From: Virgifigura deserti
Lineage (GTDB): Bacteria; Pseudomonadota; Alphaproteobacteria; Dongiales; Dongiaceae
Direction of reading: 5' to 3'
NCBI GenBank assembly: GCA_003576685.1
Contig: QOZR01000011.1
Span: forward strand, 124,001 to 188,000
DNA: 64,000 nt
The position numbers were made by a program, and so were the translations under genes. Below the pieces are notes generated by a model, which had not been told where the DNA came from, searched no databases, and was given only the letters and a program-made list of their open reading frames with translations. Below are positions 50,614 to 59,164 of this stretch, piece by piece; position 1 is the first letter of the stretch; each line of letters begins with the position of its first letter.

Positions 50614-51354
50614 ATGACGACGCCGTCGCTTCCGCCGGTCTACCGCCCGATCGTCCTTGGCGGTCGGGAAGATCCCTTTGCCCATGCACAGAAGGCCGCG
50701 GCGGCGGGCGCGGCCGATGGAACGCTCGTCTGGAGTCGCCGCCCGGACCGGTTCGACTGCGCCGTGATCCTCGCTCCTGATGCACCTCTGGGTTCGTCGC
50801 TGCGCGTCAGCTATGTCGCGCTGCTCGGCCTGGGCGACGCGCTGGGCACTCTGGCGCCGCCGGTGACCGCCGTCACCTTCGGCTGGCCGGACCGCCTCGA
50901 GGTCAATGGAGCGACGGCCGGTGGAGTGCGGCTCGCGGCGGCCGAAGCAGACGACTCTGGCGACGCGGTGCCCGCCTGGATGGTGGTCGGCGCCACCGTG
51001 GCGATCAGCAATGAAAGCGAAGATGAGGAGCCGGGACGGGATCTCGCGCGAACCACGCTCAGGGATGAGGGTTGCGGCGAGATCGAGGCCGCCGCGTTGC
51101 TCGAAAGCTTCGGCCGTCACTTCCTCGCCTGGGTCAATCGCTGGCAGGAGGACGGCTTCGGACCGGTGCGCGAGGCGTGGCTGAACCGCGCCGCCGCCCG
51201 CGGCCAACCTGTCGAGTTCGACCTTGCCGGCGAGAGCCTGTCCGGAACCTTCGCCGGTCTCGACGAAGCCGGCGGCCTGCTGCTCGTCGAGGCGGCCCGG
51301 ACCAGAACGGTCCCCTTGACGCCGGCGTTGAGTGCCGCCTCCTGGTCGCTGTAA
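50614..51354 (+). CDS. Biotin/lipoate A/B protein ligase-like protein (DUF4444 type)
   Basis: A 246-residue protein of the BPL_LplA_LipB superfamily. It has SRRPDRFDCAVILAPDAPLG and the central AVTFGWPDRLEVNGATAGGV, WMVVGATVAIS, which match the ligase fold of the DUF4444-containing proteins. A small C-terminal SH3-like part (LSGTFAGLDEAGGLLL) is present as in biotin ligases. The catalytic Lys common to lipoate ligases is not evident, so the attached group is unknown. It leads an operon with DUF6505 and DUF6352 beside the formate dehydrogenase genes. Confidence 0.8.
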   Translation: MTTPSLPPVYRPIVLGGREDPFAHAQKAAAAGAADGTLVWSRRPDRFDCAVILAPDAPLGSSLRVSYVALLGLGDALGTLAPPVTAVTFGWPDRLEVNGATAGGVRLAAAEADDSGDAVPAWMVVGATVAISNESEDEEPGRDLARTTLRDEGCGEIEAAALLESFGRHFLAWVNRWQEDGFGPVREAWLNRAAARGQPVEFDLAGESLSGTFAGLDEAGGLLLVEAARTRTVPLTPALSAASWSL

Positions 51355-51367
51355 TGTGGGCGCTGTG

Positions 51368-51850
51368 ATGCGATTCCTGCGGACCATCCGGCTCGATTCC
51401 TCCGACGAGTCCGTCTTTCCGACGGCGGCCCGGTCCGGCGAGTGGGCGGTCTCGGGAGCCTTCGCCTTTGCCGATGCCGATCCGGCAGTGCTGGCCGGCA
51501 AGGAGCGGCAGGCCTTCACCAATGGATTCCTCGGCACGGAAAGCTTCGGCTGGTCGACGCTGGCGATCGTCAGCGAGATCGAACGGGCGGACTATGAGGC
51601 GGTGGTCGTCGCGCTTGCCGGGCATTTCGTCGCGCGCTACGGCGCGCCGGATCTGGCTGCGGCCCTGCCGGCCGCCCGCGCGGAGGCGGACTTCGCCGCA
51701 AGCCTCTGCGAGCACAAGGTCAACACCCTGATCGCGGTCGAGCGCTCGTTCGGCGACTCCGGTATCGTCGAACGCTTCCGCGCGATCAAACCGCCGCGCG
51801 AGCCGGCGCATGCCCGGATCTGGCAGATCGTGGAGGCGGAGGATGCCTGA
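51368..51850 (+). CDS. DUF6505 family protein
   Basis: A 160-residue protein. It starts MRFLRTIRLDSSDESVFPTA and has WAVSGAFAFADADPAVLAGK, AFTNGFLGTESFGWSTLAIV and FAASLCEHKVNTLIAVERSF, consistent with the alphaproteobacterial DUF6505 family. Function unknown. It overlaps the next gene by eight bases. Confidence 0.8.
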   Translation: MRFLRTIRLDSSDESVFPTAARSGEWAVSGAFAFADADPAVLAGKERQAFTNGFLGTESFGWSTLAIVSEIERADYEAVVVALAGHFVARYGAPDLAAALPAARAEADFAASLCEHKVNTLIAVERSFGDSGIVERFRAIKPPREPAHARIWQIVEAEDA

Positions 51851-52856
51851 CTTCTGGCTGACCTCCGGCTTCCATCTCCTGCAACGGAACGGCAATGGCG
51901 GCCTCACCGTCACCGACGCCTTTCTCCGTGCCTATTTTGGGCGACAGGAACTTCAGCCGATCGCGGAGTCCTGCGCCGCCGAGCGCGCGCTCCATGCAGA
52001 GTTGCTGGCCGATCCGCGGCGGCCCGTGCCGGCCGAGCGGCTGGCGGCGCTTGCCGATCCCGATGCGCGCGACAACTACCGGGCCGTCCTGCAATTCCGC
52101 GACCTGCTGCTGGCGCATGACACCGTCGAGGGCTGCTACCTTGCGCTATTCCGGGGCGGGCATGTGGCTGTCCCGCCGCTGTTCGTCGATCAGCTCGCGC
52201 ACGTCATTCTGCGCAACCTTCTCGACGGCTGCGACGACCCGATCCGCCTGCGCGCGGCGGAAGCGCTGTTTCGCAGCCAGAAAGTCAGCCTGCAGGACGG
52301 CGCGATCCTGCTGGCCGATGAAGAGGTGGTCGAAATGCATGCGTCGGGTGCGTCCCTCGGCCCACTCGAACGGCTCATCGCCGACAGCGGCATGCCGGTG
52401 CGCCAGGTCGATCTCGACGTGCTCGATCGCGCCAACGCCGCGCTCTATTGGGAGCGCAGCGATCGCTTCGATATGGTGCTCAATGTCAGCTTCACCCGTC
52501 CTGGCCTGGATGCTCTCTGCCGGGTGATGGAGGCATGGACCGAGCATTTCCTCGGCGTCGGCGTCGAGATCCATTCGGTGCAGACGATCCGCGACGAACG
52601 CTGGGCCTGGCATATCGGTCTCGACGCCGAGGCGAGCGGTCTCCTGAACGATCTTTATGCCGGCAAGACGGTGGAGGAGGCGCGGTTGGCGCGGCTTCTC
52701 TCGCTGTTCCGGCTGGAATTCCGTGATCCCGCGGCCATGCTGCCGCAGGTCGCCGGACGCCCGGTCTATCTCGGTATGGCGATGACACCGGATAATCGGC
52801 TGCGGTTAAAGCCGCAGAACCTGCTGGTCAACCTGCCTCTGGCGAAGGCGGCGTGA
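51843..52856 (+). CDS. DUF6352 family protein
   Basis: A 337-residue protein beginning MPDFWLTSGFHLLQRNGNGG, followed by VTDAFLRAYFGRQELQPIAE and a helical region, then HVILRNLLDGCDDPIRLRAA and AEALFRSQKVSLQDGAILLA. This matches DUF6352, which occurs together with DUF6505 and the ligase-like protein. Function unknown. It overlaps both neighbours, so the four genes are co-translated. Confidence 0.8.
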   Translation: MPDFWLTSGFHLLQRNGNGGLTVTDAFLRAYFGRQELQPIAESCAAERALHAELLADPRRPVPAERLAALADPDARDNYRAVLQFRDLLLAHDTVEGCYLALFRGGHVAVPPLFVDQLAHVILRNLLDGCDDPIRLRAAEALFRSQKVSLQDGAILLADEEVVEMHASGASLGPLERLIADSGMPVRQVDLDVLDRANAALYWERSDRFDMVLNVSFTRPGLDALCRVMEAWTEHFLGVGVEIHSVQTIRDERWAWHIGLDAEASGLLNDLYAGKTVEEARLARLLSLFRLEFRDPAAMLPQVAGRPVYLGMAMTPDNRLRLKPQNLLVNLPLAKAA

Positions 52857-53161
52857 CGGCGGCCTTTCTCGACCGCCCGGCCGCGCGCGTTCTGGCGCTG
52901 CTCTGCTTCGCCCTGTGTGTCGCCCTTCTGGCCTATATCCACCGCGACGATCTGTTCCCGAGGGCGGTGCCGGAGACCGCCGGGAATGATCTCTTCGCCA
53001 GATGCTTCGCGGAGCGCGCCGCTGGGATCGACAAGATGCGCGCGGAAGGCGTGATCGACGAGTCGCAGGAGGCGCTGTTCAAGAGCCGCGCCGAGGCCCT
53101 GTGCCGCGCCCAGACGCAAGAGGACGGACTTCCGCCCGGCGCGCCGCCGCTGCCCCAATAG
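52853..53161 (+). CDS. Small single-pass membrane protein
   Basis: A 102-residue protein with one membrane segment (about residues 10-28, ARVLALLCFALCVALLAYI) and a periplasmic-type domain with two cysteines (FARCFAERA and ALCRAQTQ), which could form a disulfide. GTG start overlapping the DUF6352 stop (GTGA). No family recognised. Confidence 0.65.
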   Translation: MTAAFLDRPAARVLALLCFALCVALLAYIHRDDLFPRAVPETAGNDLFARCFAERAAGIDKMRAEGVIDESQEALFKSRAEALCRAQTQEDGLPPGAPPLPQ

Positions 53162-53199
53162 GCTCGCCCAGTAAGCCCGCAACGATCATCGACGAAGCG

Positions 53200-53610
53200 A
53201 TGCTCGATCAACTCAGGCAGTGGGCGCGGACGATCAAATGCGACGTGGTGGCGCTGTGGATCGCTGCGCGAGATCCACGCGTGCCTTGGTACGCGAAAGT
53301 ATCCGCAGCAGCCGTTGCCGCCTATGCGTTAAGTCCGATCGACCTTATTCCGGATTTCGTGCCAGCACTCGGCTACCTTGACGACATGATAATCGTGCCT
53401 CTGGGCATCCTGCTCGTCATATGGATGATCCCGGAGGGTTTAATGGCGGAGTTCCGTGAGGAGGCCGCCAAGCGCGAGGGCAAACCCAAGAGCTATGCCG
53501 GGGCCGCCGCCATAGTCCTGCTTTGGGTGATGGCCGCAGCTCTCGCCTTGTGGTGGTTCTGGCCGCGTCTATTCTCCGCCACGGCAGCAGGCGGTCGCGC
53601 CGGAACCTAG
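53200..53610 (+). CDS. DUF1232 (YkvA family) membrane protein
   Basis: A 136-residue protein with the DUF1232 core, VPWYAKVSAAAVAAYALSPI followed by DLIPDFVPALGYLDDMIIVP, and two more hydrophobic segments including a C-terminal one. It overlaps the end of the convergent methyltransferase gene by four bases. Function unknown. Confidence 0.9.
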   Translation: MLDQLRQWARTIKCDVVALWIAARDPRVPWYAKVSAAAVAAYALSPIDLIPDFVPALGYLDDMIIVPLGILLVIWMIPEGLMAEFREEAAKREGKPKSYAGAAAIVLLWVMAAALALWWFWPRLFSATAAGGRAGT

Positions 53611-54647
53611 CCCTTGTAGCCGAGAACCGCGCCATTTGCCCCGGTCCCGTCGAACCAGACGGTCCGGATGTCGCGGAAGCCGAGTTCGTCCAGCCAAGCG
53701 CCATACTCGGCCGGCGTGTAGTTCCGCCCCTCCGTCTCGATCAGCATGTTGAGGCTCATCAGCGCCGCTGGGGCCGGGCCGGTCTTCTCGTCGTTCACGA
53801 GCAACTCTGTGATGATCACCACCCCACCGCTCGGAAGCGCCTCATGGCACTTGCGCAGGATCTCGCGGTCCTTCGCCTCGCTCCAGTCATGCAGGATCAT
53901 CGACAGCAGAATGGCGTCATGCCCGCCCGGGAACACCGCATCGGCGAAGAAGTCGCCGGCAGCCACCTCGATGCGGTCGCTCAGCCCAGCCTCCGCGACC
54001 TTGCCGGCCGCGATCTCAGTCACGAACGGCAGGTCGTAAACCGTGGCCCGCAGCTGCGGATAGCGCCGGCACAGCTCGATGTCATAGGCCCCGGAGCCGC
54101 CGCCGACATCGAGGAGGCGCCGGAAACGGCCGAAATCCATGGCTTCGGCCAGCGCGCGCGCCGTGAAGGTGGAGATCGAGTGCATGGCCTCCCAAAAGAA
54201 GGCGAGCATCGCCGGGTCCTCGCCGTCGAACAGCGACGCCTGCCTGTCGGGATCCCAGGTGGTCGGACGGTTGGTGCGGATCGCCTCGGTGAGCTTGCCC
54301 CAGCCAGGATACAGACGCTTGTCGAGCATCTTGACGAACCCGCCGAAATAGTAGGGCTTGCCGCGCACGAGGAACTCTTCGGCAAGAGGGCTGTTGCGGT
54401 AACGGCTGCCCTCCTTCTCCAGGAGCCCCAGGGCGGCACAGCCGGTGAGCAGCATCTCCGCTGGCCGCGGGTGGATACCCAGGGCCTGCACCAGCTCCTC
54501 GCTGGTGATCCCCGCCGTATCCGATAGGCGGGTGAAGAGGTCCAGCTCGTCGGCCGCGGCCAAGGTCTTGAAGGCCCAGAAGCCGGTCGAAAGCTGCATC
54601 AGCGGGACAGGCGACAGATTGGAACGGCTCACAGCAGGATCGGGCAT
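53607..54647 (-). CDS. O-methyltransferase of the acetylserotonin/hydroxyneurosporene type
   Basis: A 346-residue methyltransferase with an N-terminal winged-helix dimerisation domain (LSTGFWAFKTLAAADELDLF, LGIHPRPAEMLLTGCAALGL) and a C-terminal class I domain (RRLLDVGGGSGAYDIELCRR, then ATVYDLPFV and LLSMILHDWSEAKDREILRK). Phenolic or polyketide O-methylation is usual for the family. The ATG at 54647 has GGAGG five bases upstream, which decides it over two earlier ATGs. Unrelated by sequence to its formate dehydrogenase neighbours. Confidence 0.9.
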   Translation of the reverse strand: MPDPAVSRSNLSPVPLMQLSTGFWAFKTLAAADELDLFTRLSDTAGITSEELVQALGIHPRPAEMLLTGCAALGLLEKEGSRYRNSPLAEEFLVRGKPYYFGGFVKMLDKRLYPGWGKLTEAIRTNRPTTWDPDRQASLFDGEDPAMLAFFWEAMHSISTFTARALAEAMDFGRFRRLLDVGGGSGAYDIELCRRYPQLRATVYDLPFVTEIAAGKVAEAGLSDRIEVAAGDFFADAVFPGGHDAILLSMILHDWSEAKDREILRKCHEALPSGGVVIITELLVNDEKTGPAPAALMSLNMLIETEGRNYTPAEYGAWLDELGFRDIRTVWFDGTGANGAVLGYKG

Positions 54648-54794
54648 CGCATCCTCCATACGGCAATTCACCAGCCCAGATTATCAACTTACGAGGCGGC
54701 CGACGAGAATGCAGCCATCCATGCTGCCCATTTCGACGCATCTGGAGGCGCCGAACGGGTTCGAAAACAGCAGCGACTCGGTTCGAGACCGAGT

Positions 54795-56855
54795 TCAGCT
54801 CACGCTGCCATTCCCACGGTCTGTCCGGACGCGCGCGCGGGCTTCTTCGATCTCGCGCTCGCGCAGATAATCCTCGGTCGTGCGCGTCACCGGCCGCGGC
54901 GCGCCGGCGAACGGGTCGCCGCGCGCCTCGAACTGGGCGATCACGCGGCAGTCGCTGCACATCTTGATCCGGTCGACGGCGCCGGCATCCTGGAACATCC
55001 AATGCTTCTCGGCGAGCTGGCCGACGATCCGCTCGATCGAGCCCTTAGTGCCGAACGGCTTGCCGCAGCGGATGCAGTGGAACGGCTCCTCGGACTTGAC
55101 GACCAGCGCCTCGCGCGCGGCCGGCGTGAAGTTCAGACGCGGCTCGAGCGCGATGACCTTCTCCGGGCACGTGGCCTTGCACAACCCGCATTGCACGCAG
55201 GCATCCTCCTGGAAGCGCAGCTCCGGCCGCTCCGGATTGTCCTGCAGGGCGCCGGTCGGGCAGGCGCTGACGCAGGCGAGACAGAGGGTGCAGCCCTCGG
55301 TATCGACCTTGACCGTGCCGAAAGGCGCTTGCGGCGGCAGCGGCAGAAGATCGACCGGCTCCGGCGCCACGCTGTGAAGATGTTCCAACGCAAGCCGGAT
55401 CAAACTCCGCTTGCCGCCCATCGGGAGGAACGATCCCGCCGGCGCCGGTTCGACGGCCGGCAACTCGTAGAGCGCACGTTCAATCGCGTCGGGATCAACC
55501 TCGCTCATCACATCGATGCGGCCGCTGCCGAAGCCGAGCCCGACCATCGCCGTCTCCGCCAAGCTGGCTTGCGCGGCCAGGCCATCGAGCTCGTCCCGCT
55601 TCTCCGGCCCGACCAGAATCACCATCTGCGCCGCGCCATAGGCCAGGGCCGTCGACAGGAACTCGAATCCCAGCTGCGTCACCTCATTGACGGCGAAGGG
55701 CAGAACATTCGCCGGCAGGCCCCGGCCGTACCGGGCCATCAGCGCGACCGTGTCCTCGCCGCGTGCGTCATGGACGAGCAGCACCGCCCGCCGTCCGCCC
55801 GCCTCGGCATAGGTGGCGAGCAGGGTTCGCACCCGGTCGAGCAGCGCCGTCGCCGGTGGCAGCGCATAATCCGCGGCGCCGGTCGGGCAGACGCTGTGAC
55901 AGGCGCCGCAGCCGCCGCAGACGAACGGATCGATCGCGACCGTATCGCCGGCGGGCTGAATCGCCGAGGTGGGGCAGACGTCGAGGCAGCGGGTGCAGCC
56001 GGTCTTGCGGCTGCGCGAATGGGCGCAGAGCTCGGCATGGAACGTGACATAGCGCGGCTTCTCGAACTCGCCCACCATGTCGGCGAGCTGAAACAGCGTG
56101 CGTTGCACGGCCGCCGGGTTCTTCGGGTCCGGCCGGAAATAGCCGTCCCGCCGCTCGCCTCCCGGGAACAGCGGCGCGCCGCCGGTCAAATCGAGGATCA
56201 GATCGCACTGCGATGCCGCGCCGTCGCGCGGCGCCTCGAAGGCGATGCTGCGGCGCGACGAAACGACGAGCGGCGCATAGCCGTTCACGACGATTTCGAA
56301 GGCACCCAGATGGCCCTTGGCCGCAGCGATGGTGCCGGTGAAGATCGGCACGTCCATCACCCGCGGCGGCAGGATGTCTTCGGGCTGCGACAGCAGGACC
56401 GTGACATCCAGCCGCCCGGCCAATTGCCGGGCCGCTTCGATCGCCGTCTCGTCCCGGCCATAGATCAGGCAGGTGCCTTCGGAGCGCATGGTGACGCTGG
56501 TCGTGTCCGGCATGTCCAGCGCGGCCTCGGCCAGCAACGCCGCCATCTTCGGCAGCGCCTTGGCTCCCTCGTCCGACCAGCCGGCCCGCTCCCGGATGTT
56601 GGTGTAGGTGATCGTTGCATCCGGTGCCGTGTCCTGCGCGATCTCGTCGAACAGCGGCGCTTCCTGGGTGCAGGCGACCAGCAGCGGCCGGCCTTCGGCC
56701 AGCGCATCGCGGAACCGGTCGATCTCGGCGCGGCAGAGCTGCCTGCTCGGCTCGGCCGACCCGGCGCTGCCGCAGGCCTTGGCGAGGCCCTTGCCGTCGA
56801 GCGTCATCGTCCGTTCGCAATTGCAGACGAGAACCCGCCTGCCGTTGAACTCCAT
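54795..56855 (-). CDS. Polyferredoxin-type 4Fe-4S protein of the formate dehydrogenase cluster
   Basis: A 686-residue iron-sulfur protein. The N-terminus has VLVCNCERTMTLDGKGLAKA (HdrA-like CNC motif). Then come CTRCLDVCPTSAIQPAGD, CGGCGACHSVCPTGAADYAL, CTLCLACVSACPTGALQDNP, CVQCGLCKATCPEKVIAL, and a zinc-finger-like pair CIRCGKPFG ... MCSDCRV near the end. Four ferredoxin clusters suggest electron transfer or cofactor delivery for formate dehydrogenase. It is divergent from DUF3305/DUF3306, a pairing common in alphaproteobacterial FDH clusters. Confidence 0.9.
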   Translation of the reverse strand: MEFNGRRVLVCNCERTMTLDGKGLAKACGSAGSAEPSRQLCRAEIDRFRDALAEGRPLLVACTQEAPLFDEIAQDTAPDATITYTNIRERAGWSDEGAKALPKMAALLAEAALDMPDTTSVTMRSEGTCLIYGRDETAIEAARQLAGRLDVTVLLSQPEDILPPRVMDVPIFTGTIAAAKGHLGAFEIVVNGYAPLVVSSRRSIAFEAPRDGAASQCDLILDLTGGAPLFPGGERRDGYFRPDPKNPAAVQRTLFQLADMVGEFEKPRYVTFHAELCAHSRSRKTGCTRCLDVCPTSAIQPAGDTVAIDPFVCGGCGACHSVCPTGAADYALPPATALLDRVRTLLATYAEAGGRRAVLLVHDARGEDTVALMARYGRGLPANVLPFAVNEVTQLGFEFLSTALAYGAAQMVILVGPEKRDELDGLAAQASLAETAMVGLGFGSGRIDVMSEVDPDAIERALYELPAVEPAPAGSFLPMGGKRSLIRLALEHLHSVAPEPVDLLPLPPQAPFGTVKVDTEGCTLCLACVSACPTGALQDNPERPELRFQEDACVQCGLCKATCPEKVIALEPRLNFTPAAREALVVKSEEPFHCIRCGKPFGTKGSIERIVGQLAEKHWMFQDAGAVDRIKMCSDCRVIAQFEARGDPFAGAPRPVTRTTEDYLREREIEEARARVRTDRGNGSVS

Positions 56856-56971
56856 CTAAACTCTCCTTCGGTTTCGCCGCCGGTCCCTGGTGACGCCGGC
56901 CGCCCGGCTCTTGTTGATATTATCGCCGGAATTGACAATTGTGCCACAAGAGACGGCATTACCAGTAGGCC

Positions 56972-57499
56972 ATGGCGAAGAACGAAAGCATGCGGGTCGG
57001 CGTCGTCGTCGAGCGACGCAAGATCGACCATCCCTGGCAGGAGTACGCTTGGCGGCCTGTCGCCGTCGTTCCCGGCGCGCCGTCGACCGATGGATGGCGA
57101 CTCCTTCACGAGGAGGGCGAGCGTGCGCGGTATCTTGCCGGCGGTCTCAGCATCGAGCTATTCCCCGGCGAGACTGGGGGCTATCGCCACAATCTTTCGC
57201 AGAAGGTGCCGGTCGTCTTCGTCATTCTTCGCAGTGGTGATGACGAGAGCGGGCCGCCCTTCAAGCCGTTCCATACGACAGTCTGTCCCTACGAAGCGGA
57301 AGAGTATCTGGATGGCGGCGACGACACGGTGGAAGCTGTTCCCATGCCGGAGGCCATTGCAGCATGGGTCGGCGCCTATGTCGCGGCCTATCATCGGGAT
57401 GTTCCCTTCAAGAAGCGCAAGCGCAAGCCGCACCGCGCGCGCGGCGATGGTTCTGGCGGATTAGGCCTTGAGGATACGGAGGGCGGAAGCGATGACTGA
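56972..57499 (+). CDS. DUF3305 family protein
   Basis: A 175-residue protein matching DUF3305: MRVGVVVERRKIDHPWQEYA followed by WRPVAVVPGAPS, then LSIELFPGETGGYRHNLSQK and VPVVFVILR. It has a basic tail (KKRKRKPHRARG). Function unknown, but the family is nearly confined to formate dehydrogenase clusters. Overlaps DUF3306 by eight bases. Confidence 0.9.
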   Translation: MAKNESMRVGVVVERRKIDHPWQEYAWRPVAVVPGAPSTDGWRLLHEEGERARYLAGGLSIELFPGETGGYRHNLSQKVPVVFVILRSGDDESGPPFKPFHTTVCPYEAEEYLDGGDDTVEAVPMPEAIAAWVGAYVAAYHRDVPFKKRKRKPHRARGDGSGGLGLEDTEGGSDD

Positions 57500-58079
57500 G
57501 GAGCGTCAGGGCTTTCTCGAGCGATGGTCGCGTCTCAAGCAGGCGCGCGGCGCCGGCGATTCATCAGCGGAACCGAAGACCGCGCCGCCGGAAGAGCAAG
57601 CGGTGCCGGCCACGGCAGAGACTGGCGAAGGAGAGGCGGCTGCCGATCAAGGCAGCAACCCACCGGACTTGCCGCCGATCGAGAGTCTCGATAAGGACTC
57701 CGACTTCACCGCATTCATGAAGGAGGGGATCCCGGAGGAAACGAAGCGCCTCGCCTTGCGCACGCTGTGGCGGAGTGATCCCGTCCTCGCCAATCTCGAC
57801 GGACTCCTCGAATATGGCGAGGATTTCAGTGCTCCCTGGAAGACGACCGGGGTCGTGGCGACCGTCTATCGGGTGGGGAAGGGTATGCCCGATCTGCTCG
57901 AGCGGCTCGCCAAGGAGGTGGAGGACGGAGACGCTCCGAAGGGGGAGGAGGAGGTGACGTCGCAGGCGGCCTTGTGCATCCGCGAAGAAACTCCCGTGCC
58001 AGATAACGCGAGCGAGGCTTCCCGCGACGTCGAAACCGCAGACAAGGAAGGGTCGGAGGAAACGCCCTCGCAGTCATGA
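57492..58079 (+). CDS. DUF3306 family protein
   Basis: A 195-residue protein. The start GFLERWSRLKQARG and core LPPIESLDKDSDFTAFMKEG, IPEETKRLALRTLWRSDPVL, ANLDGLLEYGEDF are the family hallmarks. The rest is acidic and low complexity. Function unknown; always beside DUF3305 in formate dehydrogenase clusters. Start chosen for its overlap with the previous stop. Confidence 0.92.
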   Translation: MTEERQGFLERWSRLKQARGAGDSSAEPKTAPPEEQAVPATAETGEGEAAADQGSNPPDLPPIESLDKDSDFTAFMKEGIPEETKRLALRTLWRSDPVLANLDGLLEYGEDFSAPWKTTGVVATVYRVGKGMPDLLERLAKEVEDGDAPKGEEEVTSQAALCIREETPVPDNASEASRDVETADKEGSEETPSQS

Positions 58080-58158
58080 AATTTTCCGATTTTATGATGC
58101 GTTGCACAAATTCCGTCTGTGACTAATCCGCTGAATTTGAGTGGACGGCAAATAGAGG

Positions 58159-58175
58159 TTGGGTTAACCTTTGCA
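58159..58175 (+). promoter_or_regulatory. Candidate sigma-54-type promoter before the torD-fdh operon
   Basis: TTGGGTTAACCTTTGCA has GG and GC exactly ten bases apart, with TTGG and TTTGCA arms like the -24/-12 consensus, but the CAC after the GG is missing. It lies in an AT-rich stretch 54 bases before the chaperone gene. A housekeeping promoter in the same region is equally possible. Confidence 0.3.
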
Positions 58176-58228
58176 TAAGCAAGTGCGGATAAAAAATTCA
58201 GGGCTTCTGCGTCGTTTCTGGGAGGAGT

Positions 58229-58876
58229 GTGGCCATAAAAATGGCCAAGGTACGTACGTCAAGTGCCGCGGCAGCGGCTGTCTCGCCGGATATGGATCTT
58301 TCGGAAGAGGATTCGCTGCGGGCGCAATTCTATAAGTTTCTTGCGCGGTTTCTGGCAGCGCCGCCTGATGATTGGGTGCTGAATTTCGCAGCCAACCTCC
58401 AGGGCGACGAGACGCCGCTTGGGCAGGCGCTGAACAGCTTGGCGCGAATCGCTGCCAAGACGGCGCCGGCTGTGGCCCGCAACGAGTATCACGTCCTGTT
58501 CATCGGCCTCGGGCGCGGGGAGCTGGTTCCCTTCGGCTCCTACTATCTGACCGGCTTCCTGAACGAGAAGCCGCTCGCCAAGTTGCGCGGGGACATGGCC
58601 GCCCTCGGCCTCGCGCGCGCCGACCACGTAAAGGAGCCGGAGGACCATATCGCCAGCCTGTGCGAAATCATGGCGGGATTGATCACCGGCGAGTTCGGGT
58701 GCGCCCGGACTCTCGAGGAGCAGCGGGCCTTCTTCCGAGCTCACCTCCTGCCCTGGGCGGGACGGTTCTTCGAGAATCTGGAAGCGGCCGAGTCGGCTGT
58801 TCTCTATGCACCGGTCGGAACACTCGGCCGGCTGTTCATCGCGGTCGAGGAGACTGCATTCGAGATGGAAGCATAA
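58229..58876 (+). CDS. TorD/DmsD-type molecular chaperone for formate dehydrogenase
   Basis: A 215-residue all-helical chaperone that protects the Tat signal and aids molybdenum cofactor insertion. Signature segments: LRAQFYKFLARFLAAPPDDW, YHVLFIGLGRGELVPFGSYY and the hallmark VKEPEDHIASLCEIMAGLI. It precedes the FDH genes. Start uncertain: GTG 58229 sits 2 bases after GGAGGA, ATG 58241 sits 14 bases after it. Confidence 0.92.
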   Translation: MAIKMAKVRTSSAAAAAVSPDMDLSEEDSLRAQFYKFLARFLAAPPDDWVLNFAANLQGDETPLGQALNSLARIAAKTAPAVARNEYHVLFIGLGRGELVPFGSYYLTGFLNEKPLAKLRGDMAALGLARADHVKEPEDHIASLCEIMAGLITGEFGCARTLEEQRAFFRAHLLPWAGRFFENLEAAESAVLYAPVGTLGRLFIAVEETAFEMEA

Positions 58877-58916
58877 GGCTCGCCCTATGAAACCTCGCAA
58901 GTCGGAGGATGGAGCA

Positions 58917-59111
58917 ATGAAGAAGGATAAGGACCTGCAATCGACCCCGCGCCGCGATTTCCTGAAGCTCGCGGGGCTCGGCACCGTCGCGGGCGCGGCG
59001 GCAGTCGCAGGCGCCCCCGAGGCTGCCGAGGCGGCAGCGCCGGAGGAAGCAAAGCCGGGCTATCAAGAAACCGAACATGTTAAGAGGTTCTACAGCCTTG
59101 CTCGGTTCTAA
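58917..59111 (+). CDS. Formate dehydrogenase region Tat-target small protein
   Basis: A 64-residue protein consisting almost only of a twin-arginine signal (TPRRDFLKLAGLGTVAGAAA) and a short tail ending YQETEHVKRFYSLARF. This matches the small formate_TAT family found before fdhA in many proteobacteria. Probably exported to the periplasm; role unknown. ATG at 58917 chosen for GGAGG eight bases before it. Confidence 0.9.
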   Translation: MKKDKDLQSTPRRDFLKLAGLGTVAGAAAVAGAPEAAEAAAPEEAKPGYQETEHVKRFYSLARF

Positions 59112-59164
59112 CGATCCGGTGCCGACTGTCCAAACCATGAACCTGAATAAGGCAGGAGAAGGCA

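Noticed and set aside
55002..57464. An 820-codon open frame on the plus strand opposite the polyferredoxin gene
   Set aside because: It is antisense to a well-supported iron-sulfur protein. Its translation is low-complexity Arg/Gly/Ala without any domain, as expected from high-GC third-position bias.
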